A stretch of 56,362 nt of DNA, from assembly GCA_910579775.1 (NCBI GenBank), contig CAJTUE010000008.1:30108-86469 (forward strand). Reading direction: 5' to 3'. The notes below the pieces were generated by a model, which worked only from the letters and a program-made list of their open reading frames with translations, ran no database searches and was not told the origin of the DNA. Origin of the DNA: an uncultured Oscillospiraceae bacterium. GTDB taxonomy: Bacteria > Bacillota > Clostridia > Oscillospirales > Oscillospiraceae. Positions within the stretch are counted from its first letter, which is position 1; each line of letters starts with the position of its first letter. Shown piece after piece: positions 16,373-24,667 of this stretch. The position numbers and the translations under genes are program-made.

Positions 16373-19195
16373 CTACAGCACGTTCTTCAAATACTGTCCC
16401 GTATAACTCTCCTTACACTTCGCCACATCCTCCGGCGTGCCGGTGCAGACGATCTGCCCGCCGCCGTCTCCCCCCTCAGGGCCCAGGTCGACGAGGTAGT
16501 CGGCGGTCTTGATCACGTCCAGGTTGTGCTCAATGACAACCACTGTGTTCCCCCCGTCCACGAACCGCTGGAGCACGTCGATGAGCTGGTGAACGTCGGC
16601 GGTGTGCAGGCCGGTGGTGGGCTCGTCCAGGATATAGATGGTGGAGCCGGTGGAGCGTTTGGAGAGCTCCGTGGCCAGCTTCACCCGCTGGGCCTCGCCG
16701 CCGGAAAGCTCGGTGGAGGGCTGGCCCAGGCGGATATAGGAAAGCCCCACCTCCGCCAGGGTCTTGAGCTTGTTGTAGATCCTGGGCAGATTCTCAAAGA
16801 AGGGCAGGGCCTCGTCCACCGTCATGTTGAGCACATCGTAGATGTTCTTGCCCTTGTACTTGACCTCCAGGGTCTCCCGGTTATACCGCTTGCCCTTACA
16901 GACCTCGCAGGGGACATAGATGTCCGGCAAAAAGTGCATTTCGATCTTCAGCAGGCCGTCCCCCTGGCAGGCCTCGCACCGCCCGCCCCGGACGTTAAAG
17001 GAAAACCGCCCCGGCCCGTAGCCCCGGCTTTTGGCGTCCTGGGTGGCGGCAAAAAGGTCCCGGATGTCGTTAAATAGCCCCGTATACGTAGCGGGGTTGG
17101 ACCGGGGAGAGCGGCCGATGGGGGACTGGTCAATGTTGATGACCTTGTCCAAGTACTCCATCCCGTCGATGCCGTCGTGCTTTCCCGCCCGGGTCTTGGC
17201 CCGGTTGAGCTGGGCCGCCAGGGACTTATACAAGATCTCATTCACCAGAGAGGACTTCCCCGACCCGGACACACCTGTGACAGCGATGAAGGTCCCCAGG
17301 GGGAACGCTACGTCCACCCCCCGTAGGTTGTTCTCCCTCGCCCCCCGCACTACCAGGGAGCTTCCGTTGCCCTTGCGCCTCTCTGTGGGCACGGGGATGA
17401 ACCGCCGCCGGGCCAGATAGTCGCCGGTGACTGATCCAGTTGTGTTCATGACCTCCTCCGCCGTACCGCAGGCCACAATGCGCCCCCCGTGGACCCCCGC
17501 GCCGGGACCCACGTCGATGAGGTAGTCCGCCTGGCGCATGGTGTCCTCGTCGTGCTCCACCACCAGCAAGGTGTTGCCCAGATCCCGCAGATGCTTCATG
17601 GTGCTCAGCAGCATGTCGTTGTCCCGCTGGTGAAGGCCGATGGACGGCTCGTCCAGAATATACAGCACCCCCATGAGAGAGGAGCCGATCTGGGTGGCCA
17701 GACGGATGCGCTGGCTCTCCCCGCCGGACAGGGTGCCCGCCTGACGGCTGAGGGTAAGGTACTGGAGCCCCACCGACTGCAAAAAATGGAGGCGGGAGCG
17801 GATCTCTTTCAGGATCTGGTGGGCGATTATCTCCTGGGTGGGGGTAAGGGCAAGCCCCTCCATAAATTCCAAGGCCTTGGTCACCGACTTGGTGGTAAAC
17901 CGGTAGATGGACTCGCCCCCCACCGTCACCGCCAACGATTCCGCTTTGAGCCGCTGGCCCTGGCAGTCGGGACAGGGCACCTGGCTCATCAGCTCCTCCA
18001 GCTCCCGGCGGGAGGCGTCCGACTGAGTCTCCCGGTAGCGGCGCTCCACGTTGGGGATGATGCCCTCAAAGGGTTGGTTGAGTACCCCCTTGCCGTTGGC
18101 CCGGTCATATTCCAGACGAAGCTTTTCCCCTTTTGTTCCGTAGAGGATCACGTCCACGACCTCGTCAGACAGCTCCCCCACAGGGGTTTCCAGATTAAAG
18201 TGATATTTTTTCGCCAGGGCGTCGAAATACATCCGGGCGATGCTGTCCCCCCGGACATTGTTCCAGCCATAGGCGGCGATGGCCCCGTCCAGCAGGGACT
18301 TCTTCTTGTCGGGGATGACCAGGTCCGGGTCGCACTTGAGCTGGAACCCCAGGCCGGTGCAGGTGGGGCAGGCCCCGAAGGGGTTGTTGAAGGAAAACAT
18401 GCGGGGGGTGAGCTCCTCGATGGAGATCCCGCAGTCCTCGCAGGCATAATTCTGGGAGAAGGAGATGTCCCGGTCCTCCCCCACCACGTTTATCACCGTC
18501 AGCCCTCCCGCCAGGGCGGAGGCGGTCTCGATGGAGTCAGTGAGACGGCGGCGGATGTCGTCGCGCACCACCAGGCGGTCCACCACGATCTCGATGTTGT
18601 GCTTCTTGTTCTTGTCCAGCTTGATCTCCTCGGTCAGCTCATAGAGAGAGCCGTCTACCCGCACCCGGACATAGCCCGACTTGCGGGCGTCCTCCAACAC
18701 CTTGGCGTGCTCCCCCTTCTTCCCCCGGATGACCGGGGCCATCACCTGGATGCGGGTGGCCTCGGGCAAGGCCAAGATCTGGTCCACGATCTGATCGATC
18801 GTCTGCTGGTGGATCTCCTTGCCGCACTTGGGACAATGGGGCGTTCCGATCCGCGCCCACAAAAGGCGCAGATAGTCGTAGATCTCGGTCACCGTGCCCA
18901 CGGTGGACCGGGGATTTTTGGAGGTGGTTTTCTGATCGATGGCAATGGCGGGAGAAAGCCCCTCGATATAGTCCACATCCGGCTTCTCCATCTGGCCCAT
19001 GAACATGCGGGCATAGGAGGATAGGGACTCCATATACCGCCGCTGGCCCTCGGCGTAGATGGTGTTGAAGGCCAGCGAGGACTTCCCCGACCCGGACAGG
19101 CCGGTGACGACCACCAGCTTGTCCCGCGGAATGGTCACGTCCACGTTTTTCAGATTGTTCTCCCGGGCGCCCTTGACAAAAATATGATCCAGCAT
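16373..19195 (-). CDS. uvrA: Excinuclease ABC subunit A
   Basis: A 940-residue ATPase that recognises DNA damage and loads UvrB in nucleotide excision repair. Two ABC ATPase modules are clear: Walker A GLSGSGKSSLAF near 31 and GVSGSGKSSLVNEILYK near 640, each with an LSGGE signature (TLSGGESQRIRLA and ELSGGEAQRVKLA). Zinc-binding cysteine pairs are visible in CPKCG, CEDCG, CPTC, CEACQGDG and CEVCKGKRY. Length is typical. ATG 19195 has GGGAGAAAAG upstream. It has its own promoter, possibly LexA-controlled. Confidence 0.98.
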   Translation of the reverse strand: MLDHIFVKGARENNLKNVDVTIPRDKLVVVTGLSGSGKSSLAFNTIYAEGQRRYMESLSSYARMFMGQMEKPDVDYIEGLSPAIAIDQKTTSKNPRSTVGTVTEIYDYLRLLWARIGTPHCPKCGKEIHQQTIDQIVDQILALPEATRIQVMAPVIRGKKGEHAKVLEDARKSGYVRVRVDGSLYELTEEIKLDKNKKHNIEIVVDRLVVRDDIRRRLTDSIETASALAGGLTVINVVGEDRDISFSQNYACEDCGISIEELTPRMFSFNNPFGACPTCTGLGFQLKCDPDLVIPDKKKSLLDGAIAAYGWNNVRGDSIARMYFDALAKKYHFNLETPVGELSDEVVDVILYGTKGEKLRLEYDRANGKGVLNQPFEGIIPNVERRYRETQSDASRRELEELMSQVPCPDCQGQRLKAESLAVTVGGESIYRFTTKSVTKALEFMEGLALTPTQEIIAHQILKEIRSRLHFLQSVGLQYLTLSRQAGTLSGGESQRIRLATQIGSSLMGVLYILDEPSIGLHQRDNDMLLSTMKHLRDLGNTLLVVEHDEDTMRQADYLIDVGPGAGVHGGRIVACGTAEEVMNTTGSVTGDYLARRRFIPVPTERRKGNGSSLVVRGARENNLRGVDVAFPLGTFIAVTGVSGSGKSSLVNEILYKSLAAQLNRAKTRAGKHDGIDGMEYLDKVINIDQSPIGRSPRSNPATYTGLFNDIRDLFAATQDAKSRGYGPGRFSFNVRGGRCEACQGDGLLKIEMHFLPDIYVPCEVCKGKRYNRETLEVKYKGKNIYDVLNMTVDEALPFFENLPRIYNKLKTLAEVGLSYIRLGQPSTELSGGEAQRVKLATELSKRSTGSTIYILDEPTTGLHTADVHQLIDVLQRFVDGGNTVVVIEHNLDVIKTADYLVDLGPEGGDGGGQIVCTGTPEDVAKCKESYTGQYLKNVL

Positions 19196-19218
19196 AGTCT
19201 TTTCTCCCGTATCGCAAA

Positions 19219-19253
19219 AATGTATCCGTTCCTGTCAATTGAACGGATACATT
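19219..19253. promoter_or_regulatory. 13-bp inverted repeat in the uvrA leader
   Basis: A perfect 13-bp inverted repeat (19219-19231 and 19241-19253) with a 9-nt spacer and, on the minus strand, a following T run. It overlaps the uvrA -10 and leader. It may terminate transcripts from the upstream lipid genes or serve as a regulator site. Confidence 0.5.
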
Positions 19254-19279
19254 CTAGCACATTTGTTCCAACTCGTCAA
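19251..19279 (-). promoter_or_regulatory. uvrA promoter with a possible LexA box
   Basis: Minus-strand -35 TTGACG (19274-19279) and -10 TAGAAT (19251-19256) with a 17-bp spacer. Between them lies GAACAAATGTGC (19257-19268), one mismatch from the Firmicutes LexA consensus GAAC-N4-GTTC. uvrA is a classical SOS gene, so repression by LexA at this site is plausible. Confidence 0.55.
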
Positions 19280-20295
19280 CACGTTTTTGCCGTCTGCCGG
19301 TGAAGGATGGCGGTGGCGGTCCCGGTGACCAGCACAGGGAGATAGAATGCCAGCGTCCGGCTCAGCAGCATAGCCGCCGCCACCAGGTCGCCGCCGAAGA
19401 TCCCCCGGTAGGCGCTTAAAAACGCCCCCTCAGCGGCACCTACTGTACCCGGGATAGGCACGCAGCTCACCGCCAGATACACCAGCGCCTGGGTGCTCAC
19501 CAGCCGCAGGGCGGTGCACCCCGTCAGCCCCAGCGCCCGGTATACCGTCCAGGGGATGAGGTAACGCACCGTCAGCTGTACCGTGCACGCCAGCAGCAGT
19601 TTCCCCACCAGTGCGGGGTGGCTTCGGATCACCGCCGCGCCGTTCCGGTAGTCCTCCAGCTGCCGCTCCAGCCCCGCCTCCGCCTTGGGGAGGTCCCGGA
19701 CCAGCCGCAGCCGCGCCCCCAGCTTCAAACACCAGCGGCAAAACCGCTCCGCGGGCCCCGGCTTCACCAGCAGAAAGATCATTCCCGCCGTCAGCACCGC
19801 GGTGGCGGTGAGGCTGTACCCCAACAGCACCCCAAGTCCCGTCCCCAGCGACGCCGGGGCCTCCGGGGCCAGAAAACACGCCGCAATCCCCCACGCCACC
19901 GCCACCACCTGGTAGACGATGGTGAACAAAAGCATCACCAGGGTGCCGTGGGCCGCGCTCACCCCCCGGCGGGCCATGTAAAACACCTGGGCAGGCTGTC
20001 CCCCGGTGGAGGAAGGGGTAATGGAGCTGAAATAAAACCCGGCGGCGGCAAACTGGACACAGTGGCGGTAAGGGATCTTGTGGCCCATGGCGGAGAGGGC
20101 CAGCTTGTTCTGCACCCCCTCCATGCCGGTGTAGCAGAGCATCAGACAGCCGCCCAGCACCAGCCAGGGCCACCGGGCCAGCTTCACTGCCGCCCAGACC
20201 TGCCCGGCTCTTCCGCCGCCCAGCACCAGCCAAAGGGTGGCGCACACGATGACGGCCATCACCGCCATGCTCACAAGATCCCGTTTTTTAAGCAT
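19276..20295 (-). CDS. LPG-synthase-TM / flippase-like membrane protein (UPF0104)
   Basis: A 339-residue integral membrane protein with about eight hydrophobic segments. It matches the lysylphosphatidylglycerol synthase transmembrane (AglD2/MprF-flippase-like) family through SSITPSSTGGQPAQVFYM near residue 92 and VSCVPIPGTVGAAEGAFLSAYRGIF near 280. It lacks the C-terminal aminoacyl-transferase domain of full MprF, so it is likely a lipid translocase-type protein rather than a synthase. It overlaps the glycolipid glycosyltransferase ahead of it by 8 bp, which suggests that it may handle that enzyme's product. Confidence 0.88.
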   Translation of the reverse strand: MLKKRDLVSMAVMAVIVCATLWLVLGGGRAGQVWAAVKLARWPWLVLGGCLMLCYTGMEGVQNKLALSAMGHKIPYRHCVQFAAAGFYFSSITPSSTGGQPAQVFYMARRGVSAAHGTLVMLLFTIVYQVVAVAWGIAACFLAPEAPASLGTGLGVLLGYSLTATAVLTAGMIFLLVKPGPAERFCRWCLKLGARLRLVRDLPKAEAGLERQLEDYRNGAAVIRSHPALVGKLLLACTVQLTVRYLIPWTVYRALGLTGCTALRLVSTQALVYLAVSCVPIPGTVGAAEGAFLSAYRGIFGGDLVAAAMLLSRTLAFYLPVLVTGTATAILHRQTAKTC

Positions 20296-21376
20296 ACCTT
20301 CGCTCCTCGGTCAGTTGATCCATCAGTTCCTCCAACCCCTTGTCATCCAGTCTCGCCCGCAAGGCTCTCATACGTCCTCGCATCTCGGACAGAGCCGCAG
20401 GATCGGCCAGCAGCTCCTCCAGCGCGGCCAAACACGCCGCCTTCTCCTTCCCCGCCACCCGGCCCATGCCCTCCCGGACCAGGAAGTCGGCATTGCGCCG
20501 CTCCTGCTCCCAGAAGGGTTCCCAGGCCAGCATAGGGGTGGCGGAGAAAATCGCTTCAAAGGTGGTGGCGCCGCCGGGCTTGGAAAGCACCAGATCGCTG
20601 CGCTTCATATATTCGTATACCTCCGGGGTGTAGCCCAATACCTGGATGTTGGGATATCTCCCCACCAGACGTTCAAACAGCCGCCTGTTTCCTCCGGTGA
20701 TGAGGGTGGTCTTGACGTTGGGCAGGGCGTTGAGCGCGGTGTAGAAATCCTCGTCCCGGGGCAGCAGTCCCTGCCCACCGCCCATGATGAGCAGCCTCCG
20801 CTCCCCGTCTCCGGCCCGGGCGGCAGCCTCCTTGAACTCCCGCCGCACCGGAATGCCGGTGACCGAGACGCGCCGGGGGTCCACCCCCCTGGCCACAAAG
20901 GCGTCCCGCACCGCCTCCGCCCCCACCAGATAGCCGTCGCATTCCCGGCACAGCCACTCGCCGTGGCCGGTCACGTCGGTAACGCAGGTGAGCAAGACGC
21001 CACGGTAGCTCCCAAGCTTTTTGCACCGGCCCACCAGCTGGGTGCACAGGGGATGGGTGGAGATGACCATGTCGGGGCGACGCTCGGCCAGCAGCTCCTC
21101 CGTGGCCTGCAAAAAGGGCCGGGCGTGGATGGGCAGCAGATCCCCCGTCCCCCGCTCGGTCAGACGGTACACCAGGTTATAAAGGGCCGGGGTCCAGGTG
21201 ACAAAAGCCTGAAAGAGCTTATAGACCGCCCGCTCCATGCCGGGGACGGCGTAGGACACCACGTCCTCCACCTCCACTATATCATCGTGGCCGGAGAAAA
21301 GCAATTCCTGTTTCAGAGACTGGGCCACCGACCAGTGGCCCATATTGAATCTTCCCGTCAGGATCAGGATCTTCAC
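20288..21376 (-). CDS. UgtP/MGDG-synthase-like diacylglycerol glycosyltransferase
   Basis: A 362-residue GT28-type glycosyltransferase. The N-terminal part matches the MGDG-synthase domain (ILTGRFNMGHWSVAQSLKQEL, with a family Gly-x-Gly-His variant), and the C-terminal half has the UDP-sugar binding region (GGGQGLL, DLVLSKPGGATTFEA). The family makes mono- or diglycosyl-diacylglycerols, which serve as membrane lipids and lipoteichoic acid anchors. Start is GTG 21376 with GAGGTGAG upstream. It overlaps the downstream flippase-like gene, so the pair probably forms a glycolipid unit. The exact sugar donor is not evident. Confidence 0.88.
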   Translation of the reverse strand: MKILILTGRFNMGHWSVAQSLKQELLFSGHDDIVEVEDVVSYAVPGMERAVYKLFQAFVTWTPALYNLVYRLTERGTGDLLPIHARPFLQATEELLAERRPDMVISTHPLCTQLVGRCKKLGSYRGVLLTCVTDVTGHGEWLCRECDGYLVGAEAVRDAFVARGVDPRRVSVTGIPVRREFKEAAARAGDGERRLLIMGGGQGLLPRDEDFYTALNALPNVKTTLITGGNRRLFERLVGRYPNIQVLGYTPEVYEYMKRSDLVLSKPGGATTFEAIFSATPMLAWEPFWEQERRNADFLVREGMGRVAGKEKAACLAALEELLADPAALSEMRGRMRALRARLDDKGLEELMDQLTEERRYA

Positions 21377-21542
21377 GCTGTCTCACCTCGTTTGTCTTCG
21401 TATGAAAAAATGATAGCATGACAATCTTGAGAAAACCCTGCTTCCTTTCTTAAGACTTTCTAAAACTTTGCTGAAAATTCTCCAAACCCCGCGGATAGTC
21501 TTCCCACCTCTGGGACAGGCTAACAAAAAAGGAGGACATTTT

Positions 21543-22205
21543 ATGTGGAAACGAACGCTTTGCCTCACTCTGGCCGTACTGCTGCTCCTGTCTGTCCCCG
21601 GCGCTCTGGCGGTCACCTACCGTCAGGGCTCCGCGGGTGAGCAGGTGCGCACCATTCAGCAGAAGCTGAAGCGCTGGGGCTATTATGACGGCGCGGTGGA
21701 CGGGATCTTTGGCTCGGCCACCCGCCGGGCCGTGGTGTCCTTTCAGAAGAAAAACGGTCTGGCCGCCGATGGGATCGTAGGGCCCAACACCCTGCGCGCC
21801 CTGGGGATGCCCGTTTCGGGGAGCGGCAGCGTCTCCTCCGGGACCTCCGCCCAGGACCACGACGCAGCCCTGCTGGCCAAGGTCATCTCCGCCGAGGCCC
21901 GGGGAGAGCCCTACGCAGGCCAGGTGGCGGTAGGAGCGGTGATCCTCAACCGCATCGAGCACCCCTCCTTCCCCTCTACCCTCGCCGGAGTGGTATATCA
22001 GCCGGGGGCGTTCACCTGTATGGTGGACGGACAGATCGACCAGCCGGTGGCCGAGTCCGCCCGCCGGGCCGCCCAGGAGGCTCTGGGCGGCTCTGATCCC
22101 TCGGGCGGAGCCATCTATTACTTCAATCCCGCCACCGCCACTTCCTCCTGGATCTGGTCCCGACCCCTTATCAAGGTCATCGGAAAGCACAGATTTTGCA
22201 GTTAG
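21543..22205 (+). CDS. sleB: Spore cortex-lytic enzyme SleB
   Basis: A 220-residue exported cell-wall hydrolase. It has a signal peptide (1-23), a PG_binding_1 domain (about 27-87, with QGSAGEQVRTIQQKLKRWGYY) and a Hydrolase_2 lytic transglycosylase domain (about 112-218) with the likely catalytic Glu in ISAEARGEPYAGQVAVG. SleB degrades spore cortex during germination. Start ATG 21543 follows AAAGGAGGA; the upstream extension is leader. In many spore formers sleB is followed by ypeB; here spoIIE follows instead. Confidence 0.93.
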   Translation: MWKRTLCLTLAVLLLLSVPGALAVTYRQGSAGEQVRTIQQKLKRWGYYDGAVDGIFGSATRRAVVSFQKKNGLAADGIVGPNTLRALGMPVSGSGSVSSGTSAQDHDAALLAKVISAEARGEPYAGQVAVGAVILNRIEHPSFPSTLAGVVYQPGAFTCMVDGQIDQPVAESARRAAQEALGGSDPSGGAIYYFNPATATSSWIWSRPLIKVIGKHRFCS

Positions 22206-22215
22206 CCTCGCTCCT

Positions 22216-22248
22216 TTGACATTCTTCTCTCAAAACTTGGTATATACT
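22216..22248 (+). promoter_or_regulatory. Long-spacer (Spo0A-type) promoter of spoIIE
   Basis: -35 TTGACA (22216-22221) and -10 TATACT (22243-22248) lie 21 bp apart, the unusual spacing known for Spo0A-activated SigA promoters such as spoIIG and spoIIE of Bacillus. TTTGACA at the -35 is one base from an inverted 0A box (TTCGACA). A TATATA at 19 bp is an alternative -10. Confidence 0.55.
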
Positions 22249-22287
22249 CTCTGAAACACGTGAAGCTTGTACCAAGGAGGGACTGTC

Positions 22288-24036
22288 ATGTCCGACGAAA
22301 AGGGAAACGAGGGAAAAACTCTGGCGCCAAGGCAGGAGGCCCGCAAGCTCCCGCCCCGGGAGGTCCCAGGCCCGGTGTGGCGGACCACTGCGGCACGGCG
22401 TGGCCTGGAGTGGGCGCTCCGCCTCACCCTGGCGGCAGCGCTGGCCGCCGGACGGATACCGGGGGGAGGCAGTCCCTTTGGCGTCGCCCTGGTGGCCGCC
22501 AGCGGCGCCGGTGCGGGGGGCTTTGCCACCCTGCTGGGCGCTGTGGGCGGATACTTATTGAGCTGGGGACTGGACCAGGCCCTGCGCTATGCCGCGTGCG
22601 GCATCCTTGTGTTCTCCGCGTCCTTTGCCTTTTACGACCTTCCCATTTATCAAAGGTCTTGGTTTATGCCCCTCTCCGCCGCCCTGCTCAACGCCCTGAC
22701 TGGTCTGGTCAGTCTACAGCAGCAGGCCCGCCTTCACCCCGCCGTCTTTTTCCCCGCCCTCATCCTGGAGACCATCCTGACCGCCCTGTCCGCTTACGCC
22801 TTTCGGGTGGCCCTCGCCCGCCCACGAGGGCGGCGGGAGTCCCCGCCTACCCCCGACCACACCGCCGTCCAGTCCGCCCAGCGTCGGCTCCGCCAGGCCG
22901 CCGCCGCCTTTCAGCAGGTGTTTTCCTCTCTGAAAAGCGTTTTCCCCGCCAGAGCCGCCGACGGGGACGAGGACCCCGCCGTCATCTACGACCGGGCGGC
23001 CAACCGGGTCTGCGGCCGTTGCGCCCTGCGGGACCAGTGCTGGCAGAGCCTCTATCAGGACACCCATGACCTGCTCAACGCCGCCCTTCCCGGCCTGCTG
23101 AAGGCCCGGCGGGCCTCCGCCGCCGGATTTCCCCAGCGCTTCCGGGACCGGTGCGTAGACCTGCCCGGCTTTGTGACAGCGGTGAACGAGGAGCTGCAGG
23201 CTTATCTTCTGCGCCGCCAGTATGACCGCCAGGTGGGCCAGAGCCGCCGAGCGGTGTGCCGCCAATATGCCCAGCTGGCGGAGGTGCTGGAAGACGCGGC
23301 GGCGGCCATAGCCCCTTCCCTGACCCTCCTTCCACCCAAGACCCGCCGCCAGATACTGACGGCGGTGGTGGGGGTAGCGGGACGAAAAAAGGCGGGGGAA
23401 ACAGTCTCCGGCGACGCCTGCTCCTGGTTCAAGGAGGACAGTGGAAGGCTCTGCCTCCTTTTGTGCGACGGTATGGGCTCGGGGCGGGAGGCCCGAAAGG
23501 AGAGCGAGCTGGCTATCGATCTTTTGGAAAAGTTCCTTAAAGCGGGCTTCTCCCCCGAAAACGCCCTGAAGACCTTGGACCAGGCTTTTTGTCTGCGGCT
23601 GGACGAGGCCATGGGCTTTTCCACGGTGGATCTGCTGACTCTGGACCTTTGCTCCGGCGAGGCCGCCCTCTACAAGCTGGGCTCCGCCCCAAGCTATCTC
23701 AAACAGGGAGGCACCGTCCGCGTTCTGCGCGGCAGAGGCTTTCCCCCTGGACTGTCCACCGAGGGCGGCGGCGTTGCGCCCGCCCCCCTCGCTCTGCGGC
23801 TTGGGCCGGGAGACTGTCTGGTCCTGCTGACCGACGGAGTGTTGGACGATCCAGAGGGGGAGGACGGCTGGCTTCGGGAGGACCTGATGCGCTTTGAGGG
23901 AGATTCCCCTGCCGCCCTGGCCGAGGCCGTGGCGGACCACAGCGACGCCGCCGGGGACGACAAGACCGTTCTGGCCCTCCGGGTGGGGCTTCGAGACCTC
24001 TCCGCTCCCCGGCGGTCCGACCGAACAGAGGTATAA
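22288..24036 (+). CDS. spoIIE: Stage II sporulation protein E (short form), PP2C phosphatase
   Basis: A 582-residue SpoIIE, the membrane Ser/Thr phosphatase that dephosphorylates SpoIIAA and so activates SigF in the forespore. Residues about 37-180 hold roughly five membrane segments, fewer than the ten of Bacillus SpoIIE, whose length is about 820. A central cytosolic region has the SpoIIE Cys motif VCGRCALRDQCW near 235. The C-terminal PP2C domain (about 375-575) has DGMGSGREARKES, GFSTVDLLTLDL and DDKTVLAL with the metal-binding Asp residues. Start ATG 22288 follows AAGGAGG. A strong terminator follows. Confidence 0.94.
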   Translation: MSDEKGNEGKTLAPRQEARKLPPREVPGPVWRTTAARRGLEWALRLTLAAALAAGRIPGGGSPFGVALVAASGAGAGGFATLLGAVGGYLLSWGLDQALRYAACGILVFSASFAFYDLPIYQRSWFMPLSAALLNALTGLVSLQQQARLHPAVFFPALILETILTALSAYAFRVALARPRGRRESPPTPDHTAVQSAQRRLRQAAAAFQQVFSSLKSVFPARAADGDEDPAVIYDRAANRVCGRCALRDQCWQSLYQDTHDLLNAALPGLLKARRASAAGFPQRFRDRCVDLPGFVTAVNEELQAYLLRRQYDRQVGQSRRAVCRQYAQLAEVLEDAAAAIAPSLTLLPPKTRRQILTAVVGVAGRKKAGETVSGDACSWFKEDSGRLCLLLCDGMGSGREARKESELAIDLLEKFLKAGFSPENALKTLDQAFCLRLDEAMGFSTVDLLTLDLCSGEAALYKLGSAPSYLKQGGTVRVLRGRGFPPGLSTEGGGVAPAPLALRLGPGDCLVLLTDGVLDDPEGEDGWLREDLMRFEGDSPAALAEAVADHSDAAGDDKTVLALRVGLRDLSAPRRSDRTEV

Positions 24037-24074
24037 AAATACTCCGCCGGGAGCACTCCCGGCGGAGTATTTTT
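24035..24074. terminator. Bidirectional terminator between spoIIE and the lipoprotein gene
   Basis: A long A/T-flanked GC stem (about 18 bp) begins within the spoIIE stop codon and serves both convergent genes. Confidence 0.88.
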
Positions 24075-24085
24075 CTCTAACTGGT

Positions 24086-24619
24086 TTACTCGGACAGCGC
24101 GTCCTTGATGGCGTCAAAGAGGGTGTCCTGCCCCTCGGCCATGACCAGGAGAAGGGTGCCATCGTCCAGGGTCTCCAGCTTGGCGGAGGCGGCGATCTCG
24201 TGCTGGTCCTCCAAATAGTTCTCAAAGGCCGCCTTCTGGGACTTGATATAATTCTCCAGCCCCGTCTTCACCGTCTCCTCCTTGCCCTCGGCGGGCTTGG
24301 CCGCCACGATGGCGTAGGCGTTGACGTTCATCAGGGACAGGGAGACGCCGTAGGCGTCCACGTCCTCCTCGGCAAAGCCCAGCACGGTGAAGGTCATCTC
24401 CTCCTCCATCTCGTCCGTAAAGCCGTTGGCGTTGGTGATCACGGGGAAATACTCGTTCATCTCGCTGTCCCGGGCGGCCTGGATAGCGTCGGAATAGGCG
24501 GCGGCGTACTCCTCGGGCGTCTTTGCAGCGTCCGGCTTCCCCCCTTGCTTCTTCGCGCAGGCGGTGAGGCTCAGGGCCAGAACCAGCAGCAGGGGCAGCA
24601 GTCGTTTCATCAGTTTCAT
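24086..24619 (-). CDS. Lipoprotein of unknown function
   Basis: A 177-residue lipoprotein. The signal peptide ends in LSLTAC with lipidated Cys21, followed by a charged linker and an alpha/beta domain rich in acidic residues. ATG 24619 is preceded by AAAGGAGG with a 7-nt gap. The remainder has EEYAAAYSDAIQAARD and repeated Glu/Asp, without enzymatic motifs. It follows the ClpC-like ATPase gene by about 48 bp and may be co-transcribed with it. No family recognised. Confidence 0.75.
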   Translation of the reverse strand: MKLMKRLLPLLLVLALSLTACAKKQGGKPDAAKTPEEYAAAYSDAIQAARDSEMNEYFPVITNANGFTDEMEEEMTFTVLGFAEEDVDAYGVSLSLMNVNAYAIVAAKPAEGKEETVKTGLENYIKSQKAAFENYLEDQHEIAASAKLETLDDGTLLLVMAEGQDTLFDAIKDALSE

Positions 24620-24667
24620 TTCAATTCCTCCTTTGGAAAGTTGAGCCAATTTTTCAAAAGCCTTTTC

